Shown here: in pieces, positions 46,156-54,274 of the stretch
Layout: the number at the start of each line of letters is the position of its first letter
Position numbering within the stretch: the first letter of the stretch is position 1
DNA from: Prolixibacteraceae bacterium
Lineage (GTDB): Bacteria > Bacteroidota > Bacteroidia > Bacteroidales > Prolixibacteraceae
Assembly: GCA_025210775.1 (NCBI GenBank)
Contig: JAOARB010000014.1
Span: forward strand, 45,121-109,120
Length of the DNA stretch: 64,000 nucleotides
Direction of reading: 5' to 3'
Program-made: the position numbers and the translations under genes
Notes under the pieces: generated by a model
The model's database searches: none
What the model saw: only the letters and a program-made list of their open reading frames with translations
Told to the model about the DNA's origin: nothing

Positions 46156-47604
46156 TTAGTTGTTTCTGAAGATGTGGTAAGCCCATTCTCCATTAGGATA
46201 AACACCTTCGATTAATACTTGTTTATTCATTGGGGTATTCATTACCAGATCTTGCAGTTCTTTTACGGAAGAAACGGCATAGTTGTTAACACTAGTAATA
46301 ATAAATCCTTCTTTTACTCCAGCTTTTTTTAGTTTTCCATCAGAAATAGCCACTACTTGGAGCCCATGGTTGAGTCTAAAACGTTGTTTTAGCTTATAAT
46401 TAATCGGTTGAAATTTAGCCCCAAGAAATCCATCTTCTGCTTTGATTATATTGGTGTTCCCCCTTAAGTTCTGTAGTTTAACTTCAAAACTTTTATCTCT
46501 TCCATTTCTGTTTACCCTAATAGTAACGTTGTTACCGGGACTATATTGTCCTATTTGTTCACGTAATTGTGTGGTATTTTTAATACTTATGTTATTTACT
46601 CCAATAATAATATCTCCTTCTTCGATTCCTGCGGTTTCAGCTCCGCTGTTTTCTGAGACATTCGCGACATATGCTCCGTAGGTAATATCAAGATTCTCCT
46701 CTTTTGCAAACTGGCTGTTGTTGTCTCGTATTTGAATTCCCAACATTGCACGTTGTACTGCACCATATTTTAGGATATCTGATACGACCTTCTTTGCAAT
46801 TATTGATGGTACTGCAAATGAGTAGCCTGAATAACTGCCTGTTCTGGATGCTATTGCAGTATTGATCCCTACTAGTTCTCCTTTTTGATTTACTAGAGCG
46901 CCTCCAGAGTTTCCTGGATTTACTGCAGCATCAGTTTGAATAAATGATTCTAATGCCAGTTGTCCCGACATGATTCCAATAGATCTAGACTTAGCACTAA
47001 CAATACCTGCTGTAACTGTGGAGTTTAAAGAAAAAGGGTTTCCTACTGCCAATACCCATTCTCCTAATTTTAGTTTTTGAGAATCTCCCCAATTAAGAAA
47101 AGGAAGTTCTTCTGCTTCTATCTTTAAAACAGCAATATCTGTGTTCGGATCTGTTCCAATAAGTTTGGCATCAAATATTTTATTTTCTTCAAATATCACT
47201 TTAATGTTATCCGCATCTTCAATTACGTGATTGTTTGTAACAATATAACCATCTGTAGAGATGATGACACCCGAACCACTTGCTCTTTGTATTTGTGGTT
47301 GTTGAGAATAACCATTGCCATAAAACAAGTCAAAAATGGTTTGAGGTTGATGGTTTAATTCTTTTTGTGTGGTTATGTGTACTACGGCTTGAACTGATTT
47401 TCCTGCAGCTTCTGTTAAGTTTGGATAAGACGTCTGGTTGTTGCTGTTAAATTGAGTTAATTGAACAGGTACAGGTTCTTTATACGTGTAGTTTAATTTG
47501 GATTGATTTTTGTTATTCAAAATAGCGTTAAATCCTAAAACTGATAGTAAACTTGCAAATGCAGCTACAAATAAATACTTAAGTAAGTTTCTTAAATTTT
47601 TCAT
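46156..47604 (-). CDS. degP: Deg/HtrA (Do) periplasmic serine protease
   Basis: 482 residues. N-terminal membrane anchor or signal (about 8-27), trypsin-like domain with His126 in 'VTNNHVIED', Asp156 in 'NTDIAVLKI' and Ser233 in 'NPGNSGGAL', then two PDZ domains (about 285-375 and 385-480). It degrades or refolds damaged envelope proteins. Catalytic residues and lengths are normal. The gene precedes rpoD on the same strand and diverges from dapF; the start-to-start gap is 113 bp. Confidence 0.96.
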   Translation of the reverse strand: MKNLRNLLKYLFVAAFASLLSVLGFNAILNNKNQSKLNYTYKEPVPVQLTQFNSNNQTSYPNLTEAAGKSVQAVVHITTQKELNHQPQTIFDLFYGNGYSQQPQIQRASGSGVIISTDGYIVTNNHVIEDADNIKVIFEENKIFDAKLIGTDPNTDIAVLKIEAEELPFLNWGDSQKLKLGEWVLAVGNPFSLNSTVTAGIVSAKSRSIGIMSGQLALESFIQTDAAVNPGNSGGALVNQKGELVGINTAIASRTGSYSGYSFAVPSIIAKKVVSDILKYGAVQRAMLGIQIRDNNSQFAKEENLDITYGAYVANVSENSGAETAGIEEGDIIIGVNNISIKNTTQLREQIGQYSPGNNVTIRVNRNGRDKSFEVKLQNLRGNTNIIKAEDGFLGAKFQPINYKLKQRFRLNHGLQVVAISDGKLKKAGVKEGFIITSVNNYAVSSVKELQDLVMNTPMNKQVLIEGVYPNGEWAYHIFRNN

Positions 47605-47717
47605 GTCAACTATTATTTTGTAGTTTTGATATAACTAAAAAGATATTATATAGTAGGTTGTTTTAGTTTTAGTAGGAATAACTACAGAGTAAAAATAATT
47701 TAAAAAAAATTTAGATA

Positions 47718-48506
47718 ATGCGTTTCCAATTTTACAAATATCAAGGAGCCGGCAATGATTTTGTTATTATTGATAATAGAAATAACAAATTTGATGCCAA
47801 TAATGAAATGCTAGTTTGTCAGCTTTGTGATAGACGTTTTGGCATCGGGGCTGATGGATTGATGCTTCTAGAGAATGATGAGAAATATTGTTTTCGTATG
47901 AGATATTTTAATAGTGATGGTCGTGAAGCAACCATGTGTGGAAATGGTGGAAGATGCATTGTTGCTTTTGCTCATTTTTTAGGATTGTTTGATCAAAATG
48001 TCGAATTTATTGCTGTGGATGGAGTACATAAGGCGGTAGTGACTTCAAGTGATGTTGTTGATTTAGAGATGATTGATGTTCTTGGAGTTGAGAAGATAGG
48101 AGCTGATTATTATCTAAATACAGGTTCTCCTCACTATGTCTCTTTTAGAGATCTTGAAGGTTTAGATGTTGTAGAAGAAGGAAGAAAGGTTAGATTTAAC
48201 GAACGTTTTAGTGAGGAAGGAACAAACGTGAATTTTGTTTCAATAAAAGGAGATACTTTGGATGTCTTGACTTATGAACGAGGGGTAGAAGATGAGACTC
48301 TTGCATGTGGTACTGGGGTGACAGCATCTGCTATATCTGCAGCTATTGTGTCTAATTGTCAGTGTGATATGTTCAATATTAATGCTAAAGGTGGCAAATT
48401 AAGTGTTCGTTTTGAGAAAAAATCAGATCAAGAATTCAGAAATGTATGGTTGAAAGGACCTGCAAAGCAAGTTTTTGTAGGAGAGGTGGATGCATCAAAA
48501 TTATAA
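47718..48506 (+). CDS. dapF: Diaminopimelate epimerase
   Basis: 262 residues. Converts LL- to meso-diaminopimelate for lysine and peptidoglycan. The two catalytic Cys are in 'MCGNGGRCIVAFA' and 'LACGTGVTASAISA'; the N-terminus 'FYKYQGAGNDFVIIDNR' and 'NTGSPHYVSF' are family signatures. Of usual length, slightly compact. Single gene followed by a bidirectional terminator. Confidence 0.96.
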   Translation: MRFQFYKYQGAGNDFVIIDNRNNKFDANNEMLVCQLCDRRFGIGADGLMLLENDEKYCFRMRYFNSDGREATMCGNGGRCIVAFAHFLGLFDQNVEFIAVDGVHKAVVTSSDVVDLEMIDVLGVEKIGADYYLNTGSPHYVSFRDLEGLDVVEEGRKVRFNERFSEEGTNVNFVSIKGDTLDVLTYERGVEDETLACGTGVTASAISAAIVSNCQCDMFNINAKGGKLSVRFEKKSDQEFRNVWLKGPAKQVFVGEVDASKL

Positions 48507-48509
48507 AGA

Positions 48510-48553
48510 AATAAGGTGTATTGACTAAATTAGGTTTGTCAATACACCTTATT
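48510..48553. terminator. Bidirectional terminator between dapF and the LOG-family gene
   Basis: AATAAGGTGTATTGAC (48510-48525) and its exact reverse complement (48538-48553) form a 16-bp stem. T-runs follow on the plus strand and A/T-rich DNA on the minus strand, serving the two convergent genes. Confidence 0.88.
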
Positions 48554-48555
48554 TT

Positions 48556-49128
48556 TTAATTCCACTTTGTTAGACCTGCTACTTCAGAGATTTTATATGT
48601 CTCAATATAAGCGATTGCTTCGTCTACTCTTTCTGTTTCAAAGAATAGCTTCATGTACTGCTCCTTTGAGAATCCTTCAGTGACAGCAGCTTTAAATTGT
48701 TCTAAAAGTCCATCATAATAGTGATCAATATTTAATATTACAATTGGCATATTGATCTCTCCTAATTGTTTTAGGGTTAATACCTCTAGCAACTCTTCTA
48801 GTGTGCCAAATCCTCCTGGTAATGCAATGATGGCATCTGATTTTTCTCTCATCAAAGCCTTTCTTTCATGCATTGTTGGTGTGATATATTGCTCGTCGTC
48901 TTGGTCCGAAGCGACATTATTGTTTTTAATGACTTGAGCAACGATACCTATTGTACGTCCATTATTTAGTCTCACATTATTGGCTACTACATCCATTAAA
49001 CCGACGTTCGCACCACCATACACAAGTTGGTGGTTATGCTTTCCGATAAATTGGCCTAGTTCGATTGCCTTCTCTTGATATTTATTATCTAAGTGGTTTG
49101 CTGATGAGCAAAAAACACAAATATTCAT
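48556..49128 (-). CDS. LOG family protein (TIGR00730 type, nucleotide phosphoribohydrolase)
   Basis: 190 residues from the ATG at 49128; the longer frame to 49236 overlaps the exonuclease gene and adds an unlikely leader. Rossmann-like start 'MNICVFCSSANHLD', 'LVYGGANVGLMDVVA', 'MHERKALMREKSDAIIALPGGFGTLEELLEVLTLKQLG' with the PGGxGTxxE motif. LOG-like enzymes release the base from nucleoside 5'-monophosphates; many bacterial members act on AMP or cytokinin nucleotides. The actual substrate here is unknown. The start is 25 bp from the exonuclease stop, suggesting one operon. Confidence 0.92.
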   Translation of the reverse strand: MNICVFCSSANHLDNKYQEKAIELGQFIGKHNHQLVYGGANVGLMDVVANNVRLNNGRTIGIVAQVIKNNNVASDQDDEQYITPTMHERKALMREKSDAIIALPGGFGTLEELLEVLTLKQLGEINMPIVILNIDHYYDGLLEQFKAAVTEGFSKEQYMKLFFETERVDEAIAYIETYKISEVAGLTKWN

Positions 49129-49153
49129 ATTGTTGGATATTTTTTGGAATGGT

Positions 49154-49672
49154 TTACTTCTTATTTTTCTGGCTTTGATAGTATTGATAAATAATATAGA
49201 GTTTTGCAGCAGCCTCTGCATCTGATATTGCATCATGATGTTTTAGAGGAATATCAAAATGATCACAACAATGTTTTAGTGTTGTTGGTGTCATTCCTGC
49301 TTTCTTCCATAATTTGTATGTGCATTCCCATGGACTATCTAAAGATAGCTGGGTTTGGATATCATAGAACTCAAGTGTCCGTTTTAGAACACTTCTATCA
49401 AAGCTTTCATTGTGGGCCACTATTTTCTTCCCTTTAAGCCTTTTGTAGATATCATTATAGCAATCCCTAAAATCGAGACAATATTCTGTCAGCTCAGGAG
49501 TTATTCCATGCACGTCTATATTGCGATATTCATACTCGTTTTCTGGTGGTCGAATATAGGTATGATAGGTCTCGATAATGCGTCCCTGATTAACAGTCAC
49601 AATAGCTAAAGAGCATGCGCTATAACGTTTTCTTGTGGCTGTCTCGAAATCTAATGCTACAAATGAATCCAT
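49154..49672 (-). CDS. DEDDh-type 3'-5' exonuclease (DnaQ-like)
   Basis: 172 residues. Exo I 'FVALDFETA' (Asp8, Glu10), Exo II 'KIVAHNESFDRSVLKRTL' and Exo III 'KHHDAISDAEAAAKLY' (His then Asp) give a full DEDDh active site. Stand-alone members act in repair or RNA/DNA trimming; the precise role is not visible. Its start codon lies in the T-tail of the nhaD terminator, so it is probably transcribed separately from nhaD and together with the LOG gene. Confidence 0.93.
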   Translation of the reverse strand: MDSFVALDFETATRKRYSACSLAIVTVNQGRIIETYHTYIRPPENEYEYRNIDVHGITPELTEYCLDFRDCYNDIYKRLKGKKIVAHNESFDRSVLKRTLEFYDIQTQLSLDSPWECTYKLWKKAGMTPTTLKHCCDHFDIPLKHHDAISDAEAAAKLYIIYQYYQSQKNKK

Positions 49673-49678
49673 AAAAAA

Positions 49679-49701
49679 CCCCTCTAATATTTTTAGAGGG
49701 G
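49679..49701 (-). terminator. Terminator of nhaD
   Basis: CCCCTCTAA (49679-49687) pairs with TTAGAGGGG (49693-49701); the minus strand continues as six T. It ends 8 bases after the nhaD stop. Confidence 0.88.
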
Positions 49702-49708
49702 AAAGTTA

Positions 49709-51085
49709 CTAATTTAATAGATAAAATGTCAAGGCTCCAGATAAAAAGCCAAGAAATGCCATCCATGATATTTTCTTTAGATACCAACCAAAAGGAATCT
49801 TCTCGATTCCCATTGCAGCTACACCTGCTGCCGATCCGATGATCATCATTGATCCTCCTGTACCAGCACAATAGGTAAGGAATGTCCAGAAGTTACCATC
49901 TGCAATAAAATTACTTAGATAGCCTGTTGCTCCTGCTTGTGCTGTCTCGTACATTCCCATGGTTGCTGCTACCAATGAAGAGTTATCTACGATCGATGAC
50001 AAACAGCCTATAGCCATATTAATACCGTAGATGTTTCCAATATGTTTATCTAAATATTCAGCAATAAGGTCTAGTTGTCCTGCCGATGATAGTGCAGATA
50101 CTGCTAGAAGAATACCTGTGAAGTAAAGTATTGTAGGAGTATCTAATTTTTTAATAATATACCCAGCATTCAATCGTCTTCCATCGTCTGCATCTTTTTT
50201 TCTTGAAATGATCTCCGTTAATGTCCACATTACAGATAATCCAAGTAGCATTCCCATATATGGTGGAAGTCCTGTCCATGTTTTTAATATTGGAACAAAA
50301 AGAAGGGCTGTGATACCTAGTGCAAAAACAATATTTCGTTCAAATGATGTTGTAAAAACTACTGTTTCGTCTTCTCCTAGTTGAGGTTTAACCGCATCTC
50401 CCTTAATATAGAAACTAGCAATGGTTAAAGGAACTAGTATATTAACAATACTCGGAATAAGTACCGCTTTGATCAACTTCACAGTTGTAACTTGTTCTCC
50501 AATCCATAACATGATAGTGGTAACGTCACCAATAGGCGACCAAGCACCACCAGCGTTTGCTGCAATAACAACGATTCCTGAAATAAGCCATCTTTCTTCT
50601 TTAGAGGAGATCAATTTATTTAAAAGAGAGATGATTACAATTGTAGTTGTTAAGTTATCTAGAACCGAACTCATTACAAAGGCCAAAATAGCAATGATCC
50701 ATAGAAGTTTAACCCTGCTACTTTGATGTATCTTTGATGTAATAACTTTAAAACCTTGGTATCTATCAATGATCTCAACAATGGTCATGGCTCCTAATAA
50801 AAAGAATACTATGGATGCCACTTCTGAAAGATGATGAAATAGTTCGTGGTCAAGGATAAAATCATTTACTCCTGTCAATGTATTTGATGCAGGGTGATAA
50901 CTTAGAAATTCATGCCAGCTATGGCTATGACCTAGCGAGAGGATCTCGAAGCCATTTAATGAGTAAACTACCCAAACAGCTACTCCCATAAATAGAGCAG
51001 AAGCAGTTTTGCTAATTTTAATCTGTGACTCAAAGATAATCGCTAAATAGCCGATTATAAATACAATCAACATAAATGAGAACAT
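49709..51085 (-). CDS. nhaD: NhaD-family Na+/H+ antiporter
   Basis: 458 residues with about 12 hydrophobic spans. Typical NhaD features: 'SVLDNLTTTIVIISLLNKL', 'AANAGGAWSPIGDVTTIMLWIGEQVTT', and a C-terminal 'IVDNSSLVAATMGMY' and 'AGTGGSMMIIGSAAGVAAMG'. It exports Na+ in exchange for H+, useful in salty or alkaline habitats. A His-rich stretch (about 52-86, 'GHSHSWHEFLSYHP' and 'HELFHHLSE') lies in an early external loop. Single gene with a strong terminator. Confidence 0.95.
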   Translation of the reverse strand: MFSFMLIVFIIGYLAIIFESQIKISKTASALFMGVAVWVVYSLNGFEILSLGHSHSWHEFLSYHPASNTLTGVNDFILDHELFHHLSEVASIVFFLLGAMTIVEIIDRYQGFKVITSKIHQSSRVKLLWIIAILAFVMSSVLDNLTTTIVIISLLNKLISSKEERWLISGIVVIAANAGGAWSPIGDVTTIMLWIGEQVTTVKLIKAVLIPSIVNILVPLTIASFYIKGDAVKPQLGEDETVVFTTSFERNIVFALGITALLFVPILKTWTGLPPYMGMLLGLSVMWTLTEIISRKKDADDGRRLNAGYIIKKLDTPTILYFTGILLAVSALSSAGQLDLIAEYLDKHIGNIYGINMAIGCLSSIVDNSSLVAATMGMYETAQAGATGYLSNFIADGNFWTFLTYCAGTGGSMMIIGSAAGVAAMGIEKIPFGWYLKKISWMAFLGFLSGALTFYLLN

Positions 51086-51458
51086 AATAATACGAATTTT
51101 TTGAATAATTTATGTTTAAGTTCATTTGTGTCGGGTGGGGTAGACACGGCAGAATTAATCAAGGCAACAAAGGTAAGTGTAAACCCTTGTCATTGTTCTT
51201 GTTGTATGTAAAAAAACGTTAATGGGAATACATTGTAATAGTAGTTGGTATTTTTTGTTGCGGTATTAAGTATTTGATATTTAGGTTTTAGGGTCCTTTT
51301 TCTTTGGCTTGCATAGTTCTTTCTTTTCTGTGCTTTCTCTTTGGCATTTTTTGCATTTATACTTGGAATCATCCTTTTTTATTGCCATTTTCTCTATTTT
51401 ACATTTCTTTTTTGTCATTGTCTTTTTCTTTGATACGACAATTTTAGAAACGTTTTGT
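51086..51458. other. Region between nhaD and HAD genes, holding a small ORF
   Basis: The right half contains the 45-residue minus-strand ORF at 51281-51418. The left half carries a minus-strand TACCTTTG (51168-51175), a possible -7 box for nhaD without a well-placed TTG. Longer frames on either strand here lack protein-like composition. Confidence 0.5.
51281..51418 (-). CDS. 45-residue Lys/Cys-rich small protein
   Basis: ATG at 51416-51418 to TAA at 51281-51283, 45 residues. Nearly 40 percent Lys; Cys at 6, 22, 25 and 36. The central 'KYKCKKCQRES' holds a CxxC pair and a later 'LCKPKK' supplies another Cys, like a miniature zinc ribbon. I recall similar short Lys-rich CxxC proteins in Bacteroidales, but this is memory rather than a search. 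It lies 40 bp downstream of the HAD phosphatase stop on the same strand and may be co-transcribed. Nucleic acid or ribosome binding would fit its charge. Confidence 0.6.
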   Translation of the reverse strand: MTKKKCKIEKMAIKKDDSKYKCKKCQRESTEKKELCKPKKKDPKT

Positions 51459-52283
51459 TTAGGCTATCCCATGTTTTTTAAGCACTTCTAGAACACCCAT
51501 ATCGTTGTTGCTAGAGACAACATCAAATCTCGATTTTAGAGGTTCTGGACTATTTCTAACTACATATGGATTTCCAATAATTGAAAGAAAATCTAGATCA
51601 TTATAGTCATTTCCAACCCCAATGATCTCTTTCATATCAATGGATAATTTTTTACTTAAGAAATTTACTGCTTTTCCTTTGGATACAGCTTTACTGAAGA
51701 TCTCTAACCAGCAATATTCAGAGTCTATGGGAGAAGTGGCTCTAATCACTTGTATCTCATTCGATAAACTATTTATCTCTTTTGTTAGCCTTTCAATCAG
51801 ATCTTTATGATTTGGAATAAAGATCATAAATTGAGCTAGATCTTGAATGCTTGGATTTAACTGAAGGTCTAACTCTTTTTGATGTGCATTGATATAGATA
51901 TCAAAATGGTTGCAAGGGTAATTCTTCTTATAATTAATCGCGGCGTTAAATGGTATTGCTTTAGAGAAGATGAAATTTTGCTTTTTTTGATTTAAACATT
52001 CAAAAAGTGGCTGAGTAATAGATGTAGATAAGTTGTTTGCCTGAATAATTTCTTGGGTCTTAGGATGATATATGCCTGCTCCAGATGAGAAAATGATGTA
52101 GTCAAAAAGCTTCATGTCAGGCAATACTCTTTTTACTTTTTCTAGATTTCTTCCCGTTGCCACCACTTTAATCGTTGTATTAGGGATATGTGTAATGGCT
52201 TCTTCTAATTGAACGGGAAGCATCTCATTGTTGTTTAATAAGGTTCCATCTAGGTCTGTGACCCACATCTTTTGTTTCGACAT
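51459..52283 (-). CDS. Cof-type HAD-superfamily phosphatase
   Basis: 274 residues. Motif I 'VTDLDGTLL' (Asp10, Asp12), motif II 'VVATGRN', motif III Lys in 'AVSKGKAVNFL', motif IV 'GVGNDYNDLDFL'. The C2B-type cap lies between (about 85-195). Such proteins dephosphorylate sugar phosphates or cofactors such as FMN or PLP; specificity is not predictable. Divergent from the unknown gene at 52418. Confidence 0.94.
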   Translation of the reverse strand: MSKQKMWVTDLDGTLLNNNEMLPVQLEEAITHIPNTTIKVVATGRNLEKVKRVLPDMKLFDYIIFSSGAGIYHPKTQEIIQANNLSTSITQPLFECLNQKKQNFIFSKAIPFNAAINYKKNYPCNHFDIYINAHQKELDLQLNPSIQDLAQFMIFIPNHKDLIERLTKEINSLSNEIQVIRATSPIDSEYCWLEIFSKAVSKGKAVNFLSKKLSIDMKEIIGVGNDYNDLDFLSIIGNPYVVRNSPEPLKSRFDVVSSNNDMGVLEVLKKHGIA

Positions 52284-52417
52284 ACAATTATAATTATTGG
52301 TTATCTCATCCTTTTGTTTGTGTTTCCTTTAAAAAAAATGATTTTCTCACCCCAATATTACTTATTTTTGTCCTGTTTAAAGAAATATCTTGTTTGAATT
52401 AACTTTTTGACTTTTAT

Positions 52418-53275
52418 ATGAAACCAAATACAAGCGATAAAATGGATCTTTTTGAACTATCGATAAAAAAGTATCATGATGCTCTAAAAAATAGATCTAG
52501 TAAGGAATTACAGTCTTTCCTTTCTGATACTACTGCCCTTGAGGCTTTGGTCGATGATCAAGAACGTTATACTAAATTGAGAATGTGTCGTTTCGATGCT
52601 TGTAAATGGATTGGAGAATTTCAAGCTGCACAGCGTGAGTATCAGGCTTTTGTTGCAACGTACCCTCATGTTTCAGTATTAGATTGGGTCTATAAGCTTT
52701 CAGATCTATATTTTACGGCTTTTGTTTATTCTAATGGTAATGAAGCAGATAAATGGATTGAGGTGATGAAAACAATGGTGTCTGAATATAAGAAACGAGA
52801 TGAGGCAAAGACATTGGATCGTTACCACCGTTTGGCTTTGGCCAATATTGAAGCTTTTGCTTTGCTTTATTCGGGACAGAAGAATGAAGTACTTGAATTA
52901 TATAAGACATTCCAATTTCAACCAATCGAGTTGAAGCTTTGTAATGATGAAGCTGCTTTGCCATTCTTGTATGGAAACTATATGAAAGGGCTATGGTGTG
53001 CTATTTTGTTGAAGGATAAGCAACTACTTAATAATATGTTGAAGGTGATTTCTATTGATGATCAAACATTATATGGAGAGAAAGACCTATTTACTCTTTT
53101 CTATAAAACAGTTTTGGATGTGGTGGATACAAAGCCTTCTTTTAGAAACGAATTTAATCTCTTCTTTATGAAAAAGGGGTGGAATGAGCATACTTCTGAT
53201 ATTGCTTATGTTTTAAATTCTATTCGTGGGCAACTTACTTCAGCTTTATCTGCTTATTTTGGTGAATTCAAGTAG
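52418..53275 (+). CDS. Unknown all-helical protein
   Basis: 285 residues, no signal peptide or membrane span. The sequence is predicted almost wholly helical, with TPR-like pairs such as 'CKWIGEFQAAQREYQAFVATYP' and 'LANIEAFALLYSGQKNEVLELYKTFQ'. No family recognised. A TATTTTTG -7-like box lies 48 bp upstream of the ATG. The next unknown gene starts 66 bp after its stop on the same strand. A cytosolic scaffold or regulator is plausible, but nothing shows a function. Confidence 0.75.
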   Translation: MKPNTSDKMDLFELSIKKYHDALKNRSSKELQSFLSDTTALEALVDDQERYTKLRMCRFDACKWIGEFQAAQREYQAFVATYPHVSVLDWVYKLSDLYFTAFVYSNGNEADKWIEVMKTMVSEYKKRDEAKTLDRYHRLALANIEAFALLYSGQKNEVLELYKTFQFQPIELKLCNDEAALPFLYGNYMKGLWCAILLKDKQLLNNMLKVISIDDQTLYGEKDLFTLFYKTVLDVVDTKPSFRNEFNLFFMKKGWNEHTSDIAYVLNSIRGQLTSALSAYFGEFK

Positions 53276-53341
53276 ATTTTGAGTGAACATTTCTACTTAT
53301 GGCTTGTCTGAATATTTACAAGGGTATAATTCAGATTAGTC

Positions 53342-53980
53342 ATGAGTAGTTTAGATGTTTACAATATCGTTCATCGTTTCCATTTTCAGGTTTCATACGC
53401 TTCTTTAGAGATCTCTCCTGCCACTCTAGAGGATCCTAAATCTGAATTGTCTATCCTTTTATCTACTTTAAGAAATATTGATATCTTTTCTTTATCATGT
53501 ATGTATGATCGTTTTTGTATTTGGTCAGCCATATTTGATGGAATACATAAGATCATTATTAGGATCTGGTCTCCCGATACAAATTATATAAGATTTCGGT
53601 GGATGACACTACATCACCATTGGTTTATTGCTGATCTTCCTTTTACCTTAAAAGATATTTATGATGGTATATTAGGAAAATCTCTATCTATACATTCTAT
53701 AGATGCTCCTTATTTCTCGGATAACGATCCTCGAAGTGAATTGATTTGTGATTTACGATGTGTAAATAAACAGAAGGAGGGCGTATGCAAATCGCGTAGG
53801 TGTTCTATCGGTGTGCTTAAAAAGAATATGCAATGTGTCTATAACTTACCAATGGTGCAATCTCCTGACTATTATAAGCAGATCTCTCGTTTCCCTACTC
53901 TTTTTGATGCTGTGGTAACAGATGTTTTTCGGAAACTCTCAAATAGTTATGCTCAATTGTTTTTTTTATTCCGATTTTAG
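53342..53980 (+). CDS. Unknown protein of 212 residues
   Basis: No signal or membrane segment, aromatic-rich ('RFRWMTLHHHWFIADLPF'), with several Cys in 'LICDLRCVNKQKEGVCKSRRCS', which could hold a metal or be structural. No family recognised. It follows the helical unknown gene by 66 bp and ends inside a bidirectional terminator. Composition matches the neighbours, so it is likely native. Confidence 0.65.
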   Translation: MSSLDVYNIVHRFHFQVSYASLEISPATLEDPKSELSILLSTLRNIDIFSLSCMYDRFCIWSAIFDGIHKIIIRIWSPDTNYIRFRWMTLHHHWFIADLPFTLKDIYDGILGKSLSIHSIDAPYFSDNDPRSELICDLRCVNKQKEGVCKSRRCSIGVLKKNMQCVYNLPMVQSPDYYKQISRFPTLFDAVVTDVFRKLSNSYAQLFFLFRF

Positions 53981-54001
53981 GATTAAAACCGGAATAAAAA
54001 A
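53964..54001. terminator. Bidirectional terminator
   Basis: TTATTCCG with TTTT pairs with AAAA and CGGAATAA across a 6-base loop, with T-runs leaving on both strands. It overlaps the stop of the plus-strand unknown gene and precedes the DUF493 stop. Confidence 0.8.
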
Positions 54002-54004
54002 GTC

Positions 54005-54274
54005 TTATAGTTTGATAACTCCCTCGATCTTATCAATCTCTTTGTAAAGCTTTAATACCTCATCGGCGCTCTTTACGATGGTTTTCATTGTAATGGATAC
54101 ATATTTCAAATCTTTTGAACTACGCATTACAACTTTATTTGGCTCAGGCATTAACTCTTTTACTGCATTCACTTTATTGTCGCTATTTGGAACAATAAAC
54201 TTGTACATGTAAGGCTTTGGCCATGACTTGTCTTCTTTTAATATTTCTTCTAATCTTTTGTATGGGTCTAACAT
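54005..54274 (-). CDS. DUF493 (YbeD-like) family protein
   Basis: 89 residues, single alpha/beta ACT-like domain: 'WPKPYMYKFIVPNSDNKVNAVKEL', 'VVMRSSKDLKYVSITMKTIVKSADEVLKLYKEIDKIEGVIKL'. Family length is about 85-95. YbeD-like proteins have a regulatory-domain fold; the role is unknown. Alone on the minus strand. Confidence 0.88.
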   Translation of the reverse strand: MLDPYKRLEEILKEDKSWPKPYMYKFIVPNSDNKVNAVKELMPEPNKVVMRSSKDLKYVSITMKTIVKSADEVLKLYKEIDKIEGVIKL

